Shown here: positions 18,653 through 28,910 of the stretch, piece after piece
Numbering within the stretch: position 1 is the first letter of the stretch
Layout: every line of letters begins with the position of its first letter
NCBI RefSeq assembly: GCF_000243095.1
Contig: NZ_AHJE01000001.1
Span: 60,060-124,059, forward strand
Direction: 5' to 3'
DNA from: Cupriavidus basilensis OR16
Lineage (GTDB): Bacteria; Pseudomonadota; Gammaproteobacteria; Burkholderiales; Burkholderiaceae
DNA length: 64,000 nucleotides
Made by a program: the position numbers and the translations under genes
Notes under the pieces: generated by a model
Database searches by the model: none
Seen by the model: only the letters and a program-made list of their open reading frames with translations
What the model was told of the DNA's origin: nothing

Positions 18653-20202
18653 ATGTCAGCCCCGGCCGCCCCCACCGCCACCGAGCAAGCCCCCGTCACT
18701 TTTGAGCGCGACCCCGCGCAGTACCGCCACTGGAAACTGACGTTCGCAGGCCCGGTGGCCAGTACGCACCGTGATCCTCACCAGCGCCAAGGACCGCATT
18801 TTCTGCTCGGGCGCCAACATCTTCATGCTCGGCAAGTCATCGCACGCCTGGAAGGTGATTCTGCAAGTTCACCAACGAGACCCGCAACGGCATCGAGGAC
18901 GCCAGCCGCCACTCGGGCCTGAAGTTCATCGCGGCCTGCAACGGCACCACCGCCGGCGGCGGCTACGAACTCGCGCTGGCCTGCGACGAGATCGTGCTGG
19001 TCGACGATCGCGCCTCGGCCGTCAGCCTGCCCGAAGTGCCGCTGCTAGGTGTGCTGCCGGGCACCGGCGGGCTCACGCGCATCACCGACAAGCGCCGCGT
19101 GCGGCGCGACCACGCCGACATTTTCTGCACCACGACCGAGGGCGTGCGCGGACAGCGGGCACACGACTGGAAGCTGGTCGATGCCGTGGTCAAGCCGGCG
19201 CGCTTCGCGGAGCATGTGCAACAGCGCGCGCTTGCGCTCGCCGCGCACAGCGACCGGCCCGCCGACCAGGATGGCGTGAAGCTCACGCCACTGTCGCGCA
19301 GCCAGGATGCGCATGGCTACCGCTATGACACGGTCCAGGTGCACATCGACCCGCGTGCCCGCAAGGCCACGCTGACGGTCTTCGGCCCGGCCAAGCACCA
19401 GCCGCAGGCGCTGCCCGCGATCCTTGCCGCCGGCGCCGAGTGGTGGCCGCTGAAGATGGCGCGCGAGCTCGACGACGCCATCCTCACGCTGCGCGCCAAC
19501 CATCTCGACATCGGCCTGTGGATCCTCAAGACCGAGGGCGACCCCCATCAGGTGCTGGCCACCGATGCGTTGCTGGATGCGCATGCCGGCCACTGGTTCG
19601 TGCGCGAAACCATCGGCATGCTGCGCCGCACGCTGGCGCGCCTGGAGGTTTCGTCACGCACGCTGTTTGCGCTGATCGAGCCGGACTCCTGCTTTGCCGG
19701 CACCTTGCTGGAACTGGCCTTGGCCGCCGACCGCAGCTACATGCTGCACCTGCCCGACGCGCCGGACGACGCGCCGCGCGTGTTCGCCAGCGCCGCCAAC
19801 TTCGGCCGCTATCCGACCGTCAACGGACAGACCCGGCTGGCCGCGCGCTTCTATCAGGATGTGGTGGCGATCCAGGCCGTGCAGGACCATATCGGCGCGC
19901 CGCTCGACGCCCTCAACGCCGCCTCGCTCGGCCTCGTCACTGCCACGCCCGACGACATCGACTGGGAAGACGAGATCCGCATTGCCATCGAGGAGCGGGC
20001 CAGCCTGTCGCCGGACGCCCTGACGGGACTCGAAGCCAACCTGCGCTTCGGGCCGGTGGAGACCATGGAGACCCGCATCTTCGGCCGCCTCACCGCCTGG
20101 CAGAACTGGATTTTCAACCGGCCTAACGCGGTGGGCGAGCAAGGCGCGCTCAAGGTGTTCGGCTCGGGCAGCAAGGCCCGCTTCGATTGGGACCGCGTCT
20201 AA
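18653..20202 (+). pseudogene. boxC: BoxC, 2,3-epoxybenzoyl-CoA dihydrolase (ring-cleaving), two frame disruptions
   Basis: BoxC is a crotonase-superfamily enzyme that hydrolytically opens 2,3-epoxybenzoyl-CoA to 3,4-dehydroadipyl-CoA semialdehyde and formate. The start (ATG 18653 after AAGGAGACC) gives the family N-terminus FERDPAQYRHWKLTFAGPVA. Near 18761 a segment of roughly 40-50 residues is missing and the frame shifts into TVILTSAKDRIFCSGANIFM. Near 18855-18865 the expected WKVNFCKFTNE reads as a 2-base deletion. The rest (GGGYELALACDEIVLVDDRA onward to SKARFDWDRV) is in a third frame to 20202. Everything after 18865 is well conserved and uninterrupted, so the gene is probably intact in the organism. 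Confidence 0.88.
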
Positions 20203-20271
20203 GCCGGTTTGCCCATTCGCATTTGGGCCGGCCATCCACGCAACACAAGAACAAGACAAGGAGACAACCCC

Positions 20272-21696
20272 GTGAGCATCGACTACAGCCAGAAGATCCC
20301 GAACAACGTCAACCTGTCCGACGACCGCGCGCTGCAGCGCGCGCTCGAACATTGGCAGCCCGCCTTTCTCGACTGGTGGCGCGACATGGGGCCTGAAGGC
20401 TCGCAACAGCACGATGTCTACCTGCGCACGGCGGTTTCGGTCGATCCTTCCGGCTGGGCGCACTTCGACCACGTCAAGATGCCGGACTATCGCTGGGGTA
20501 TCTTCCTCCAGCCCGCCGACCCGGCACGCCGCATCCATTTCGGCGAGCACAAGGGCGAAGCGGCCTGGCAGGAAGTGCCGGGCGAGCATCGCGCCAACCT
20601 GCGGCGCATCATCGTCACCCAGGGCGATACCGAGCCGGCCTCGGTGGAGCAGCAACGCCACCTGGGCATGACGTGCCCCTCGCTCTACGACCTGCGCAAC
20701 CTGTTCCAGGTCAACGTGGAAGAGGGCCGCCACCTGTGGGCCATGGTGTATCTGCTGCATCGCCATTTTGGGCGCGACGGGCGGGAAGAGGCCGAAGCGT
20801 TGCTGGGCCGGCGCTCCGGCGACGAAGACAACCCGCGCATCCTGGGCGCCTTCAACGAGCGCACGCCGGACTGGCTGGCCTTCTTCATGTTCACCCACTT
20901 CACCGACCGCGACGGCAAGTTCCAGCTTTGCGCACTGGCCGAATCCAGCTTCGACCCGCTGGCGCGCACCACGCGCTTCATGCTGACCGAAGAAGCCCAC
21001 CACATGTTCGTGGGTGAATCCGGCATCTCCCGCGTGATCCAGCGCACCTGCGAAGTGATGCGCGAGCGCGATATCCAGGATCCCGCGGACGTGCGCGCCG
21101 CGGGCGTGATCGATCTCGAGACCATCCAGCGCTACCTCAATTTCCACTACAGCGTGACCATCGACCTGTTCGGGGCCGACCAGTCGTCCAACGCCGCGAC
21201 CTTCTACAGCGCCGGGCTCAAGGGCCGCTTCGAAGAAGGCAAGCGCGGCGACGACCACATGCTCAAGGGCGACGTGTACCGCATCCTTGATGTCACCGAC
21301 GGCCGCCTGGGCGAGCGCGAGGTGCCCATGCTCAACGCGCTCAACGAGGTGCTGCGCGACGACTATGTCAAGGACACGCTCGGCGGCGTGGCGCGCTGGA
21401 ACAAGGTGATCGAGAAGCATGGCATCGCATTGCGCATGACAGTGCCGCACAAGGCGTTCAACCGCAAGATCGGCAGCCTGGCCAACGTCCATGTCTCGCC
21501 CGCGGGCGAGTTGCTCACCGAAGCGCAATGGCAAGCCGGCGAGCGCGAGTGGCTGGCGACCGACGAGGATCGCGCCTTCGTGGCCTCGCTGATGGGCCGG
21601 GTCACCGAGCCCGGCAAGTACGCCAACTGGATCGCCCCGCCGATGGTGGGCGTCAACCGCCAGCCGATGGACTTCGAATACGTACGCTTCAACTGA
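20272..21696 (+). CDS. boxB: BoxB, benzoyl-CoA 2,3-epoxidase catalytic subunit
   Basis: BoxB is a class I di-iron protein that, with the reductase BoxA, epoxidises benzoyl-CoA at the 2,3 position using O2 and NADPH. The start is GTG at 20272, preceded by AAGGAGAC ([18 protein letters not shown]). The earlier ATG in frame lacks a ribosome-binding site. The 474 residues match the family length. Likely metal-ligand motifs are [29 protein letters not shown] and the [12 protein letters not shown] helix. It lies 69 bases after boxC and is probably in one operon with boxA. Confidence 0.96.
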   Translation: MSIDYSQKIPNNVNLSDDRALQRALEHWQPAFLDWWRDMGPEGSQQHDVYLRTAVSVDPSGWAHFDHVKMPDYRWGIFLQPADPARRIHFGEHKGEAAWQEVPGEHRANLRRIIVTQGDTEPASVEQQRHLGMTCPSLYDLRNLFQVNVEEGRHLWAMVYLLHRHFGRDGREEAEALLGRRSGDEDNPRILGAFNERTPDWLAFFMFTHFTDRDGKFQLCALAESSFDPLARTTRFMLTEEAHHMFVGESGISRVIQRTCEVMRERDIQDPADVRAAGVIDLETIQRYLNFHYSVTIDLFGADQSSNAATFYSAGLKGRFEEGKRGDDHMLKGDVYRILDVTDGRLGEREVPMLNALNEVLRDDYVKDTLGGVARWNKVIEKHGIALRMTVPHKAFNRKIGSLANVHVSPAGELLTEAQWQAGEREWLATDEDRAFVASLMGRVTEPGKYANWIAPPMVGVNRQPMDFEYVRFN

Positions 21697-21758
21697 CACT
21701 GCCAACATGCGGCGCAGCGGCGGCGACAGACCGGCCGCGCGCCAAGGAGACCAAAGCG

Positions 21759-22994
21759 ATGGGCGCCCCCGACATCATCAAGCAGCACCTGATCGACCCC
21801 GAGATCTGTATCCGCTGCAACACCTGCGAAGACGCCTGCCCGATCGACGCGATCACCCATGACGAGCGCAACTACGTGGTCAGGGCCGACGTGTGCAACG
21901 GCTGCGGCGCCTGCCTGGGGCCATGCCCCACCGGCGCCATCGACAACTGGCGCACGATGCTGAAAAGCGAGGCGTACCCGATCGAGACGCAGTTGCTGTG
22001 GGACGAACTCCCCGCCAGCCTGCCCCTGCCGGCAGACGTGGAGACCGGGACCGCGCCGGATGCATCCTTGCCGGAAACCGGCCAAGAGCCGCAAACCCAG
22101 CAGGTGGAAGCCAGCCGCCACACCTCGCCCAAGGCGCCATGGTCGGCGGCGCATCCGTACGTCAACCTGCACGGCGTGCGCGCCCCCGTCACCGCCACCG
22201 TGGCCGGCAACTATCGCCTGACCGCCGAAGACGCATCGAGCGACGTGCATCACCTCGTGCTGGACTTTGGACAGCACTTTTTCCCGGTACTGGAAGGCCA
22301 GGCCATCGGCATCGTGCCGCCGGGCACCGACGCAGCCGGCAAGCCGCACTACATCCGCATGTATTCCATCGCCAGCCCGCGCGACGGCGAGCGGCCGGGC
22401 TACAACAACCTAGCGCTGACGGTCAAGCGCGTCGAGCAGGATCACGAAGGACGGCCGGTGCGCGGCGTGGCATCCAACTTCCTGTGCGACCTCGCTCGTG
22501 GCGACGAAGTGCGCGTGGTCGGCCCGTTCGGCAGCACCTTCCTCATGCCGAACCATCGCGAAGCCAGCGTCATGATGATCTGCACCGGCACTGGCTCGGC
22601 GCCCATGCGCGCCATGACCGAGCGCATGCGGCGCAACCTGGCGCAGTTCGACGGGCAGCGCATGCTGTTCTTCGGCGCCCGCAATGCGCGGGAACTGCCC
22701 TACTTCGGCCCGCTGATGAAACTGCCGCCGAGCTTGCTCGATATTCATTTCGCTTTCTCGCGCGATCCCGGCCAGCCCCGGCGCTACGTGCAGGACGCCA
22801 TCCGCGAAGCCGGCGCGCGCGTGGCGGGGCTGCTGAACGACCCGCATGGCCACGTCTATATTTGCGGACTCAAGGGGATGGAGGACGGCGTGCTGGCCGC
22901 GTTCGGGGAAGTCTGCGCCGGCGCCGGGCTGGCCTGGCGTGAGCTGGAAACCACCATGAAGGCTGAGGGACGGCTGCATATCGAGACGTATTGA
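21759..22994 (+). CDS. boxA: BoxA, benzoyl-CoA 2,3-epoxidase reductase subunit
   Basis: BoxA transfers electrons from NADPH through FAD and iron-sulphur clusters to BoxB. The N-terminus has two 4Fe-4S motifs, [12 protein letters not shown] (Cys17, 20, 23, 27) and [12 protein letters not shown] (Cys46, 49, 52, 56). A Pro/Thr linker and a ferredoxin-NADP reductase module follow, with FAD site [11 protein letters not shown] and NADPH site [12 protein letters not shown], ending in LHIETY as in FNR-type proteins (terminal aromatic residue). It is 411 residues, starts at ATG 21759 after CAAGGAGACC, and appears complete. It is the last gene of boxCBA. Confidence 0.96.
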   Translation: MGAPDIIKQHLIDPEICIRCNTCEDACPIDAITHDERNYVVRADVCNGCGACLGPCPTGAIDNWRTMLKSEAYPIETQLLWDELPASLPLPADVETGTAPDASLPETGQEPQTQQVEASRHTSPKAPWSAAHPYVNLHGVRAPVTATVAGNYRLTAEDASSDVHHLVLDFGQHFFPVLEGQAIGIVPPGTDAAGKPHYIRMYSIASPRDGERPGYNNLALTVKRVEQDHEGRPVRGVASNFLCDLARGDEVRVVGPFGSTFLMPNHREASVMMICTGTGSAPMRAMTERMRRNLAQFDGQRMLFFGARNARELPYFGPLMKLPPSLLDIHFAFSRDPGQPRRYVQDAIREAGARVAGLLNDPHGHVYICGLKGMEDGVLAAFGEVCAGAGLAWRELETTMKAEGRLHIETY

Positions 22995-23161
22995 TTCCGC
23001 GGGGAGCCCACTCCCCGCTCCCCGCGCCCCGCGCCCAACGCGACGCAGCCCGCAGCAGAAAAATCGCTTACAGCACAAGCGCCCCTTTCGCAGCGGGCCA
23101 AGCCGCTGAATCATGCAGATGGCGGCGGCGTTTTACTGCTTCCCTTACGAAACGAGCCGCC

Positions 23162-23181
23162 TATAATGTTTCTGAAGAAAC
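23162..23181 (+). promoter_or_regulatory. -10 box and palindromic operator of the Xre/RES toxin-antitoxin operon
   Basis: TATAAT at 23162-23167 is followed immediately by GTTTCTGAAGAAAC (23168-23181), whose outer six bases are inverted repeats. It sits 13-32 bases before the antitoxin ATG. That is the place where Xre antitoxins bind to repress their own operon. The -35 is weak. Confidence 0.55.
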
Positions 23182-23193
23182 AGGAGCAAGGCG

Positions 23194-23583
23194 ATGCAAC
23201 CCAGGCAAGTCCCCGAGCATCTTCCTGCCGGTAGTCCGGACCCCGGCACCACCCTCACCAAGGCGGTCATGCGCGCGGCCGGCTTCCTTGGCATCAGCCA
23301 GGCCGGCGTGGCCAATGTGCTGGGCATCAGCACCGCCTCCGTGTCGCGCATGGGTTCCGGGGGCTATGTGCTCGATGCGCACCGCAAGGAATGGGAGTTC
23401 GGCGTGCTGTTCGTCCGCCTGTTCCGCTCGCTCGACGCCATCCTCGGCCACAGTGACCAGGCCCGCCTCTGGCTGGCCAACGAAAACCTGGCGTTGGGCG
23501 GCAAGCCGCTTGACCTGATCCGCACAACCGAGGGCCTGGTACGTGTCGTTCACTATCTGGATGCCACCCGCGGTCGCATCTGA
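23194..23583 (+). CDS. Xre/MbcA/ParS-type antitoxin (DUF2384)
   Basis: A 129-residue antitoxin partner of the RES toxin. It has a helix-turn-helix-like N-terminal half (GFLGISQAGVANVLGISTAS) and the C-terminal DUF2384/MbcA domain ending in NLALGGKPLDLIRTTEGLVR, which inserts into the toxin active site in characterised pairs. The stop overlaps the RES gene by about 23 bases. It is preceded by AGGAGCAAGG and the promoter/palindrome described separately. The insertion between boxA and the housekeeping genes suggests an accessory module. Confidence 0.9.
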   Translation: MQPRQVPEHLPAGSPDPGTTLTKAVMRAAGFLGISQAGVANVLGISTASVSRMGSGGYVLDAHRKEWEFGVLFVRLFRSLDAILGHSDQARLWLANENLALGGKPLDLIRTTEGLVRVVHYLDATRGRI

Positions 23584-24649
23584 GCGCAAGCCGTTTGCGC
23601 TCACGCTCTGGCGAGCGGTAGAGGCCCAGCACGTCGTGTCGACGATGCCGCTGGTCGACAGCCTGGAGGAGCAAGCCGTGCTGGAAGCTGTGCTCGACGC
23701 CCGCAAGCCTGCGGTGCCCGCCGACGCACGCCACCTCCACTACCTGCTGTTCACGCCCTTTCGCTACCCGCCCTCGCCCTGGGGCTCGCGCTTTCGTGCC
23801 GAGCAGGATCCCGGTGTGTTCTACGGTGCGGACGACATCCGCACCGCCTGCGCCGAGCTTGGCTACTGGCGCTGGCGCTTCCTGCTGGACAGCCCGGCAC
23901 TGCCGCGCATCGACGCCCGGCCCCACACCTTGTTCCAGGTCAGCGTGCGCACCGAAGGCATCGCGCTCGATGCACCGCCCTTCTCCGAGGACGCAGCGAA
24001 GTGGACCGACCCCGACCAATATGAGGCCTGCCAGGCCCTGGCCCGCACGGCGCGCGAGGCCGGCATCGGCATGATCCGCTACACCTCGGTGCGCGACCCG
24101 GAGCACGGCGCCTGTGGCGCGCTGCTGACCCCACGCGCCTTCGCCGACCCGCAGCCGCGCGCCACCACCACCTGGATGCTGACCGTACGGCAAGACCGGG
24201 TCATCTGGCAGCGCGATGACCTGCTGCTAAACGCCTGCATGCCAATGCAGTCACGGTCGAATGCAAAGCAAACCAACGCCCAATACCGGGCGTTTTTTTT
24301 TGTGCGCCGGGCGCTCGACTTCGGTGCGATGCCGCGCGCGACCCCACCCCAAACTAGCATTCCACCCCCGGCAGCCCCCATCGGCGGTGATACACTTTCG
24401 CCATTCCTCCCGGACGCCCCTCATGAAATTCTGCTCGAACTGCGGCCATGCGGTCGTGCTGCGCATCCCAGAAGGCGACACGCGCCTGCGTTCAGTGTGC
24501 GACAACTGCAGCACCATCCACTACGTCAACCCGCGCAATGTGGTCGGCACCATTCCCGTGTGGGAGGACAAGGTCCTGCTGTGCAAGCGCGCCATCGAGC
24601 CGCGCTACGGCTTCTGGACGCTGCCTGCCGGCTTCATGGAGATCGGTGA
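23561..24649 (+). CDS. RES-domain toxin (NAD+-depleting), 3' end doubtful
   Basis: RES toxins (MbcT/Res) kill or arrest cells by degrading NAD+. The N-terminal 220 residues contain the family pattern: Arg18 in LWRAV, the SRFRAEQDPGVFYGA segment with Tyr89, and Ser176 in MIRYTSVRDPEHG. It overlaps the antitoxin gene, as is typical. The domain should end around 24220-24240. Instead the frame runs without a stop through a strong terminator (24275-24301) and antisense-free into the next gene, ending at 24649. A TAA one frame away (24230-24232, in CTGCTAAAC) would be a natural stop, so a small indel before it is likely. The real protein is probably about 225 residues. Confidence 0.8.
   Translation: MPPAVASERKPFALTLWRAVEAQHVVSTMPLVDSLEEQAVLEAVLDARKPAVPADARHLHYLLFTPFRYPPSPWGSRFRAEQDPGVFYGADDIRTACAELGYWRWRFLLDSPALPRIDARPHTLFQVSVRTEGIALDAPPFSEDAAKWTDPDQYEACQALARTAREAGIGMIRYTSVRDPEHGACGALLTPRAFADPQPRATTTWMLTVRQDRVIWQRDDLLLNACMPMQSRSNAKQTNAQYRAFFFVRRALDFGAMPRATPPQTSIPPPAAPIGGDTLSPFLPDAPHEILLELRPCGRAAHPRRRHAPAFSVRQLQHHPLRQPAQCGRHHSRVGGQGPAVQARHRAALRLLDAACRLHGDR
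24275..24301 (+). terminator. Rho-independent terminator after the toxin-antitoxin operon
   Basis: AACGCCC (24275-24281) pairs with GGGCGTT (24288-24294) around a 6-base loop, followed by a run of nine T. It separates the toxin gene from the Nudix gene, although the toxin frame reads through it. Confidence 0.85.
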
Positions 24650-25007
24650 GACCACCGCGCAGGGCGCCGCGCGCGAGACGCTGGAGGAAGCCGGGGCACG
24701 GGTGCAGGTGGGCGAACTGTTCTCGATCCTGAATGTGCCGCATGTGCATCAAGTGCACATGTTCTACCTGGCAACGCTGGAGGACCTGGACATCTCGGCG
24801 GGCGAGGAGAGCCTGGAGGTGAAGCTGGTCGAGGAAGCCGATGTGCCCTGGGACGAACTGGCCTTTCCCACCGTGATCCATTCGCTGCGCTGTTTCTTTG
24901 CGGATCGCGCGGCGGGACGGCTGGCCGACGGCACCTTCCGCCTGCATAGCCTGGATATCGACAAGCCGATGCGCCCGCTGACCACCCGGGCCACGGTCGA
25001 ACCCTGA
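24423..25007 (+). CDS. Nudix hydrolase with zinc ribbon
   Basis: A 194-residue Nudix hydrolase with an N-terminal zinc ribbon (CSNCGHAV, then [14 protein letters not shown], the arrangement seen in NADH pyrophosphatase-like enzymes). The Nudix box [20 protein letters not shown] fits the GX5EX7REUXEEXGU pattern. It probably hydrolyses a nucleoside-diphosphate derivative; NADH or ADP-ribose are possible, but the substrate cannot be deduced. Its proximity to an NAD+-degrading toxin is suggestive but may be chance. It starts at ATG 24423 and ends 28 bases before aat. Confidence 0.9.
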   Translation: MKFCSNCGHAVVLRIPEGDTRLRSVCDNCSTIHYVNPRNVVGTIPVWEDKVLLCKRAIEPRYGFWTLPAGFMEIGETTAQGAARETLEEAGARVQVGELFSILNVPHVHQVHMFYLATLEDLDISAGEESLEVKLVEEADVPWDELAFPTVIHSLRCFFADRAAGRLADGTFRLHSLDIDKPMRPLTTRATVEP

Positions 25008-25035
25008 ACACGGGCAAGCTGCCCGCACGCCCCGC

Positions 25036-25770
25036 ATGATCACCTGGCTGGATCCGCATGATCCGTTCCCGCCGGTCGAGCGTGCGCTCGGCCCGGGCTC
25101 CGATGCGCCCGGCTTGCTTGCAGCCAGCCGCGAGCTGTCAGCCCAGCGCCTGTTGCTGGCCTACCGGCAAGGCATCTTCCCCTGGTACGCCGAAGGCCAG
25201 CCGGTGTTGTGGTGGAGTACCGATCCCCGCATGGTGCTGCCGCCGCAGGCGCTGCGCGTTTCCAGCACCTTCCGCAAGACGCTCAAGCGCGTGCTGCGCG
25301 ATCCCGACTGGGAAGTCCGCGTCGACGACGACTTCATCGCGGTGATGCAGGCCTGCGCGGAAACCCCGCGCGATGGCCAGCACGGCACCTGGATCACGGA
25401 GGACATCATTGCCGCCTATGGTGCACTGCATCGTAACGGCTTGGCCCATTGCGTGGAGACCTGGTACCAGGGCGAGCGCGCGGGCGGCTTGTACGGCGTG
25501 GCGCTCGGGCGGATGTTCTACGGCGAATCGATGTTCGCGCGGCGCACCGATGCCTCCAAGATCGCCCTGGCCGCGCTGTGCGCGTTCCTCGGCAACCACG
25601 ACGTGGCGATGATAGACTGCCAGCAGGAAACCGATCACCTGGCTTCGCTCGGGGCGAGTCCCATCCCGCGCGCGGAGTTCGCGGCCCATATCCGCATCGC
25701 CACCCGCCAGCCGGATATCGTGCCGTGGGGCTTCGACAAGACCGTGCTGCAAAGATGGACGCAGACGTAA
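25036..25770 (+). CDS. aat: Leucyl/phenylalanyl-tRNA-protein transferase
   Basis: Aat attaches Leu or Phe from aminoacyl-tRNA to N-terminal Arg/Lys of proteins, marking them for ClpSAP. The 244-residue sequence has the family signatures [51 protein letters not shown] and [16 protein letters not shown]. It is followed 66 bases later by bpt, the other N-degron transferase, forming the common aat-bpt pair. Confidence 0.97.
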   Translation: MITWLDPHDPFPPVERALGPGSDAPGLLAASRELSAQRLLLAYRQGIFPWYAEGQPVLWWSTDPRMVLPPQALRVSSTFRKTLKRVLRDPDWEVRVDDDFIAVMQACAETPRDGQHGTWITEDIIAAYGALHRNGLAHCVETWYQGERAGGLYGVALGRMFYGESMFARRTDASKIALAALCAFLGNHDVAMIDCQQETDHLASLGASPIPRAEFAAHIRIATRQPDIVPWGFDKTVLQRWTQT

Positions 25771-25836
25771 GGTGCAAGACGTAGCGCGAACGGCGTTTCC
25801 TCGCGTTGTTGTTTCATCCCTGGCCGTTGCAGACCC

Positions 25837-26647
25837 ATGAGCAAGCTAAAGGAACTACCCCTTTCCGCGCTGCAGTTCTACGCTACGGCACCCTACGCTT
25901 GCAGCTACCTCGATGGCCGCATGGCACGCTCGCAGGTGGCCACGCCCGCCCACCTGATCAACGCCGATGTCTATTCGCGGCTGGTGCGCGCCGGCTTCCG
26001 GCGCAGCGGCATCTTCACCTACCAGCCGCGTGGTGGTGGACCAGTTCCGCCCGGACCGCAGCCAGCGCCGGGCCTGGCGCCAGCACGGCAGCCTGCAGGC
26101 GCTGGTGGCGCCGCTGACCTATGTGGAAGAGCATTATTCGCTCTACCTGCTGTACCAGTCGATGCGCCACGCCGGCGGCGGCATGGACCAGGACAGCCGC
26201 GACCAGTACGAGCAGTTCCTGCTGCAAAGCCGGGTCAACTCGCGGCTGGTTGAATTCCGCGAGCCGCCGGGCTCGCCCGAGGCCGGGCGGCTGCGCATGG
26301 TCAGCATGATCGATGTGCTCGACGACGGCCTGTCGTCGGTCTACACCTTCTACGATCCGCTGGAGGTGCACGCCAGCTACGGCACCTACAACATCCTGTG
26401 GCAGATCCAGCAGGCCCGCGAGCTCGCCCTGGCGCACCTGTACCTTGGCTACTGGATTGCCGATAGCCGCAAAATGGCCTATAAGGCGCGCTACCAGCCG
26501 CTGCAGGTGCTGACCGCAAACCAGTGGCGAGCGTTCGATGGGGCGCCGGAGTCGCCGCGGGATGCAGCCACCGCCATGGCGTCGCCCACCGCCGTGCCCG
26601 TCGTTCCGCCGCAGCCCGGCGAGCAAGCCCCGCAAAACAACCTGTAG
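25837..26647 (+). pseudogene. bpt: Bpt, aspartate/glutamate leucyltransferase (arginyl-tRNA-protein transferase family), small deletion
   Basis: Bpt transfers Leu to N-terminal Asp/Glu. The first frame starts [15 protein letters not shown] and reads to IFTYQP. At about 26028 it breaks, and the remainder ([19 protein letters not shown], then [14 protein letters not shown], to QAPQNNL) continues in another frame to 26647. The cysteine-rich segment normally following TY.P (the C..C RAC region near residue 65-80) is missing, roughly 30 bases. The rest, including SSVYTFYDP and [12 protein letters not shown], is family-typical. The long Ala/Pro tail is unusual but may be genuine. Confidence 0.86.
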
Positions 26648-26747
26648 CGGATAGCCTGCGCAGTTCGCGCCCGCCCCTGGTGGCCGTACCCGATCCGGCC
26701 CAACCGTTACAATGCCGCCTTGGTCACGACTTCCAAGCTGATTCCCT

Positions 26748-27782
26748 GTGCTGAACGCGCTCTACCCCCTGTTTCGCCCCGCCCTGTTCTCGATGGATGC
26801 GGAGGACGCTCACCATTTCACCCTCAACAACCTGCTCCGCGCCAAACGCATGGGGCTGGCGGGCTGCATTGGCAATACCATCGCCGATGACCCGCGCACG
26901 GTGATGGGCGTGCGCTTCCCCAACCCGGTTGGCCTGGCCGCCGGGCTCGACAAGGATGGCGCGTACATCGACGGGCTGGCCGCCTTCGGCTTCGGCTTTA
27001 TCGAGGTGGGCACCGTAACGCCGCGCCCGCAGGCGGGCAACCCGCGTCCGCGCATGTTCCGCCTGCCGCAGGCCGATGCGCTGATCAACCGCATGGGCTT
27101 CAACAACGGCGGCGTGGATGCCTTTATCGCCAACGTGAATGCCTCGCGCTGGAAGGCCGAAGGCGGCGTGCTGGGCCTGAATATCGGCAAGAACGCGGAT
27201 ACGCCGATCGAGCGCGCGGTGGACGATTACCTCCACTGCCTGGAACGGGTCTACCCGCACGCCAGCTATGTCACCGTCAATATCTCGTCGCCGAACACCA
27301 AGAACCTGCGCCAGCTGCAGGGTGCCAGCGAGCTCGATCACCTGCTTTCCACGCTCAAGGATGCGCAGCAACGCCTGGCCGACAAGTACAAGCGCTACGT
27401 GCCTCTCGCGCTCAAGATTGCCCCGGACCTCGACGCCGACCAGATCGGCAATATCGGCGACGCGCTGGTGCGCCACCGGATCGACGGCGTGATCGCCACC
27501 AACACCACCATTGCCCGCGACGCCGTCAAGGGCCTGCCGCATGGCGAGGAAGCCGGCGGGCTGTCGGGCCGGCCGGTGTTCGAGTCGTCCACGCGGGTGG
27601 TCAGGGGCCTGCGCGCGGTGGTTGGGGACGCGGTGCCCATCGTGGGCGTGGGCGGCATCTTCAGCGGCGCCGATGCGCAAGCCAAGATCGCGGCCGGCGC
27701 GCAGCTGGTGCAGGTGTACAGCGGGCTGATCTACCGCGGCCCGGTGCTGGTCAAGGAATGCGCCGCCGCGCTGCGCGCCTGA
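26748..27782 (+). CDS. pyrD: Dihydroorotate dehydrogenase (quinone), class 2
   Basis: PyrD oxidises dihydroorotate to orotate with FMN and ubiquinone at the inner membrane, the fourth step of pyrimidine synthesis. The start is a GTG at 26748 giving the conserved N-terminal amphipathic helix ([20 protein letters not shown]) characteristic of class 2. Catalytic and FMN motifs: [27 protein letters not shown] (with the base Ser), KIAPDL, ATNTT, GGLSGRP and VGVGGI. The gene appears complete at 344 residues. It follows bpt by 100 bases. Confidence 0.96.
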   Translation: MLNALYPLFRPALFSMDAEDAHHFTLNNLLRAKRMGLAGCIGNTIADDPRTVMGVRFPNPVGLAAGLDKDGAYIDGLAAFGFGFIEVGTVTPRPQAGNPRPRMFRLPQADALINRMGFNNGGVDAFIANVNASRWKAEGGVLGLNIGKNADTPIERAVDDYLHCLERVYPHASYVTVNISSPNTKNLRQLQGASELDHLLSTLKDAQQRLADKYKRYVPLALKIAPDLDADQIGNIGDALVRHRIDGVIATNTTIARDAVKGLPHGEEAGGLSGRPVFESSTRVVRGLRAVVGDAVPIVGVGGIFSGADAQAKIAAGAQLVQVYSGLIYRGPVLVKECAAALRA

Positions 27783-27851
27783 CAGCGCCGGCCCTGAGCC
27801 GGCCCCGAGCCGGATTTCGCGCCTTATCACCCTAGCCTCACAAGGATAGCC

Positions 27852-28910
27852 ATGGAAACCACCCGTCTTGGGCGCAGCGACCTGCAGGTCTCGCGCATCT
27901 GCCTCGGCACCATGACCTTCGGCGAGCAGAACACCGAAGCCGAAGGCCATAGCCAGCTCGACTACGCGGTGTCGCGCGGCATCAACTTCATCGATACCGC
28001 CGAGATGTATCCGGTCAAGCCTCGCGCCGAGACCTATGGCAGCACCGAACGCATCGTCGGCACCTGGCTCAAGCGCCAGCAGCGCGAGCGCATCGTGCTG
28101 GCCACCAAGGTAGCCGGCCCGGCGCGCATGCCGTGGATCCGCAATGGCGGCGACCTGACCCCGGACAGCATCCGCGCGGCGGTGGACGCCTCGCTGGCCC
28201 GCCTGCAGACCGACTACATCGACCTGTACCAGATCCACTGGCCCGCTCGCAACGCGCCCATTTTCGGGCAAAAGCAGTTCGATCCGGCCAATGAGCGCGA
28301 GTGCGCCTCGATCCAGGCGCAGCTCGAAGCCATGGGCGAACTGGTGCGCGCGGGCAAGATCCGCTATGTCGGCGTCTCGAATGAAACGCCGTGGGGCGTG
28401 GCCGAGTTCGTCAAGCAGGCTGAGCTGCACGGCCTGCCGCGCATCGCCACTGTCCAGAACCCGTACAACCTGCTGAACCGCAGCTTCGAGCAGGGCCTGG
28501 ACGAGGCGTGCTTCCGTACCGACGTGAGCCTGCTGGTGTACAGCCCGCTGGCCTTTGGCCAGCTCACCGGCAAGTACCTCGGCGGCGATCTCGCCCACCC
28601 GGTGTTCGACGCGCACGCCAAGGGCCGCCTGACGCGCTTCCCGCCCGACTGGAGCCCGCGCTACCTGCGCCCGGAAAGCCTGGCCGCGGCCGCCCGCTAT
28701 GTGACGCTGGCACGCGAACATGGCCTCTCGCCGGCAACGCTGGCGCTGGCCTGGAGCTACTCGCGCTGGTTCGCGGCGAGCACCATCGTCGGCGCCACAT
28801 CGCTGGAACAACTGCGCGAGAACATCGATGCCTGGCAAACGCCGCTGCCCGAAGCGGTGACTGCGGCCATTGCCCGCATCCACGCCGAAATCCACAATCC
28901 GGCGCAGTAA
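27852..28910 (+). CDS. Aldo/keto reductase, Tas-like
   Basis: A 352-residue NADPH-dependent aldo/keto reductase. The catalytic Asp/Tyr appear in FIDTAEMYPVKPRAETYGST, Lys in ATKVAGP and His in YQIHWP; the C-terminal nucleotide-binding segment is STIVGATSLEQLREN. The METTRLGRSDLQVSRICLGT start and length match E. coli Tas and similar uncharacterised reductases. Substrate unknown. It stands alone after pyrD. Confidence 0.92.
   Translation: METTRLGRSDLQVSRICLGTMTFGEQNTEAEGHSQLDYAVSRGINFIDTAEMYPVKPRAETYGSTERIVGTWLKRQQRERIVLATKVAGPARMPWIRNGGDLTPDSIRAAVDASLARLQTDYIDLYQIHWPARNAPIFGQKQFDPANERECASIQAQLEAMGELVRAGKIRYVGVSNETPWGVAEFVKQAELHGLPRIATVQNPYNLLNRSFEQGLDEACFRTDVSLLVYSPLAFGQLTGKYLGGDLAHPVFDAHAKGRLTRFPPDWSPRYLRPESLAAAARYVTLAREHGLSPATLALAWSYSRWFAASTIVGATSLEQLRENIDAWQTPLPEAVTAAIARIHAEIHNPAQ

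Noticed and set aside
19654..21708. 684-codon open frame antisense to boxC/boxB
   Set aside because: It is a shadow of high-GC codon usage on the opposite strand. It has no recognisable domain, and boxB and the conserved end of boxC occupy the same bases with real family motifs.
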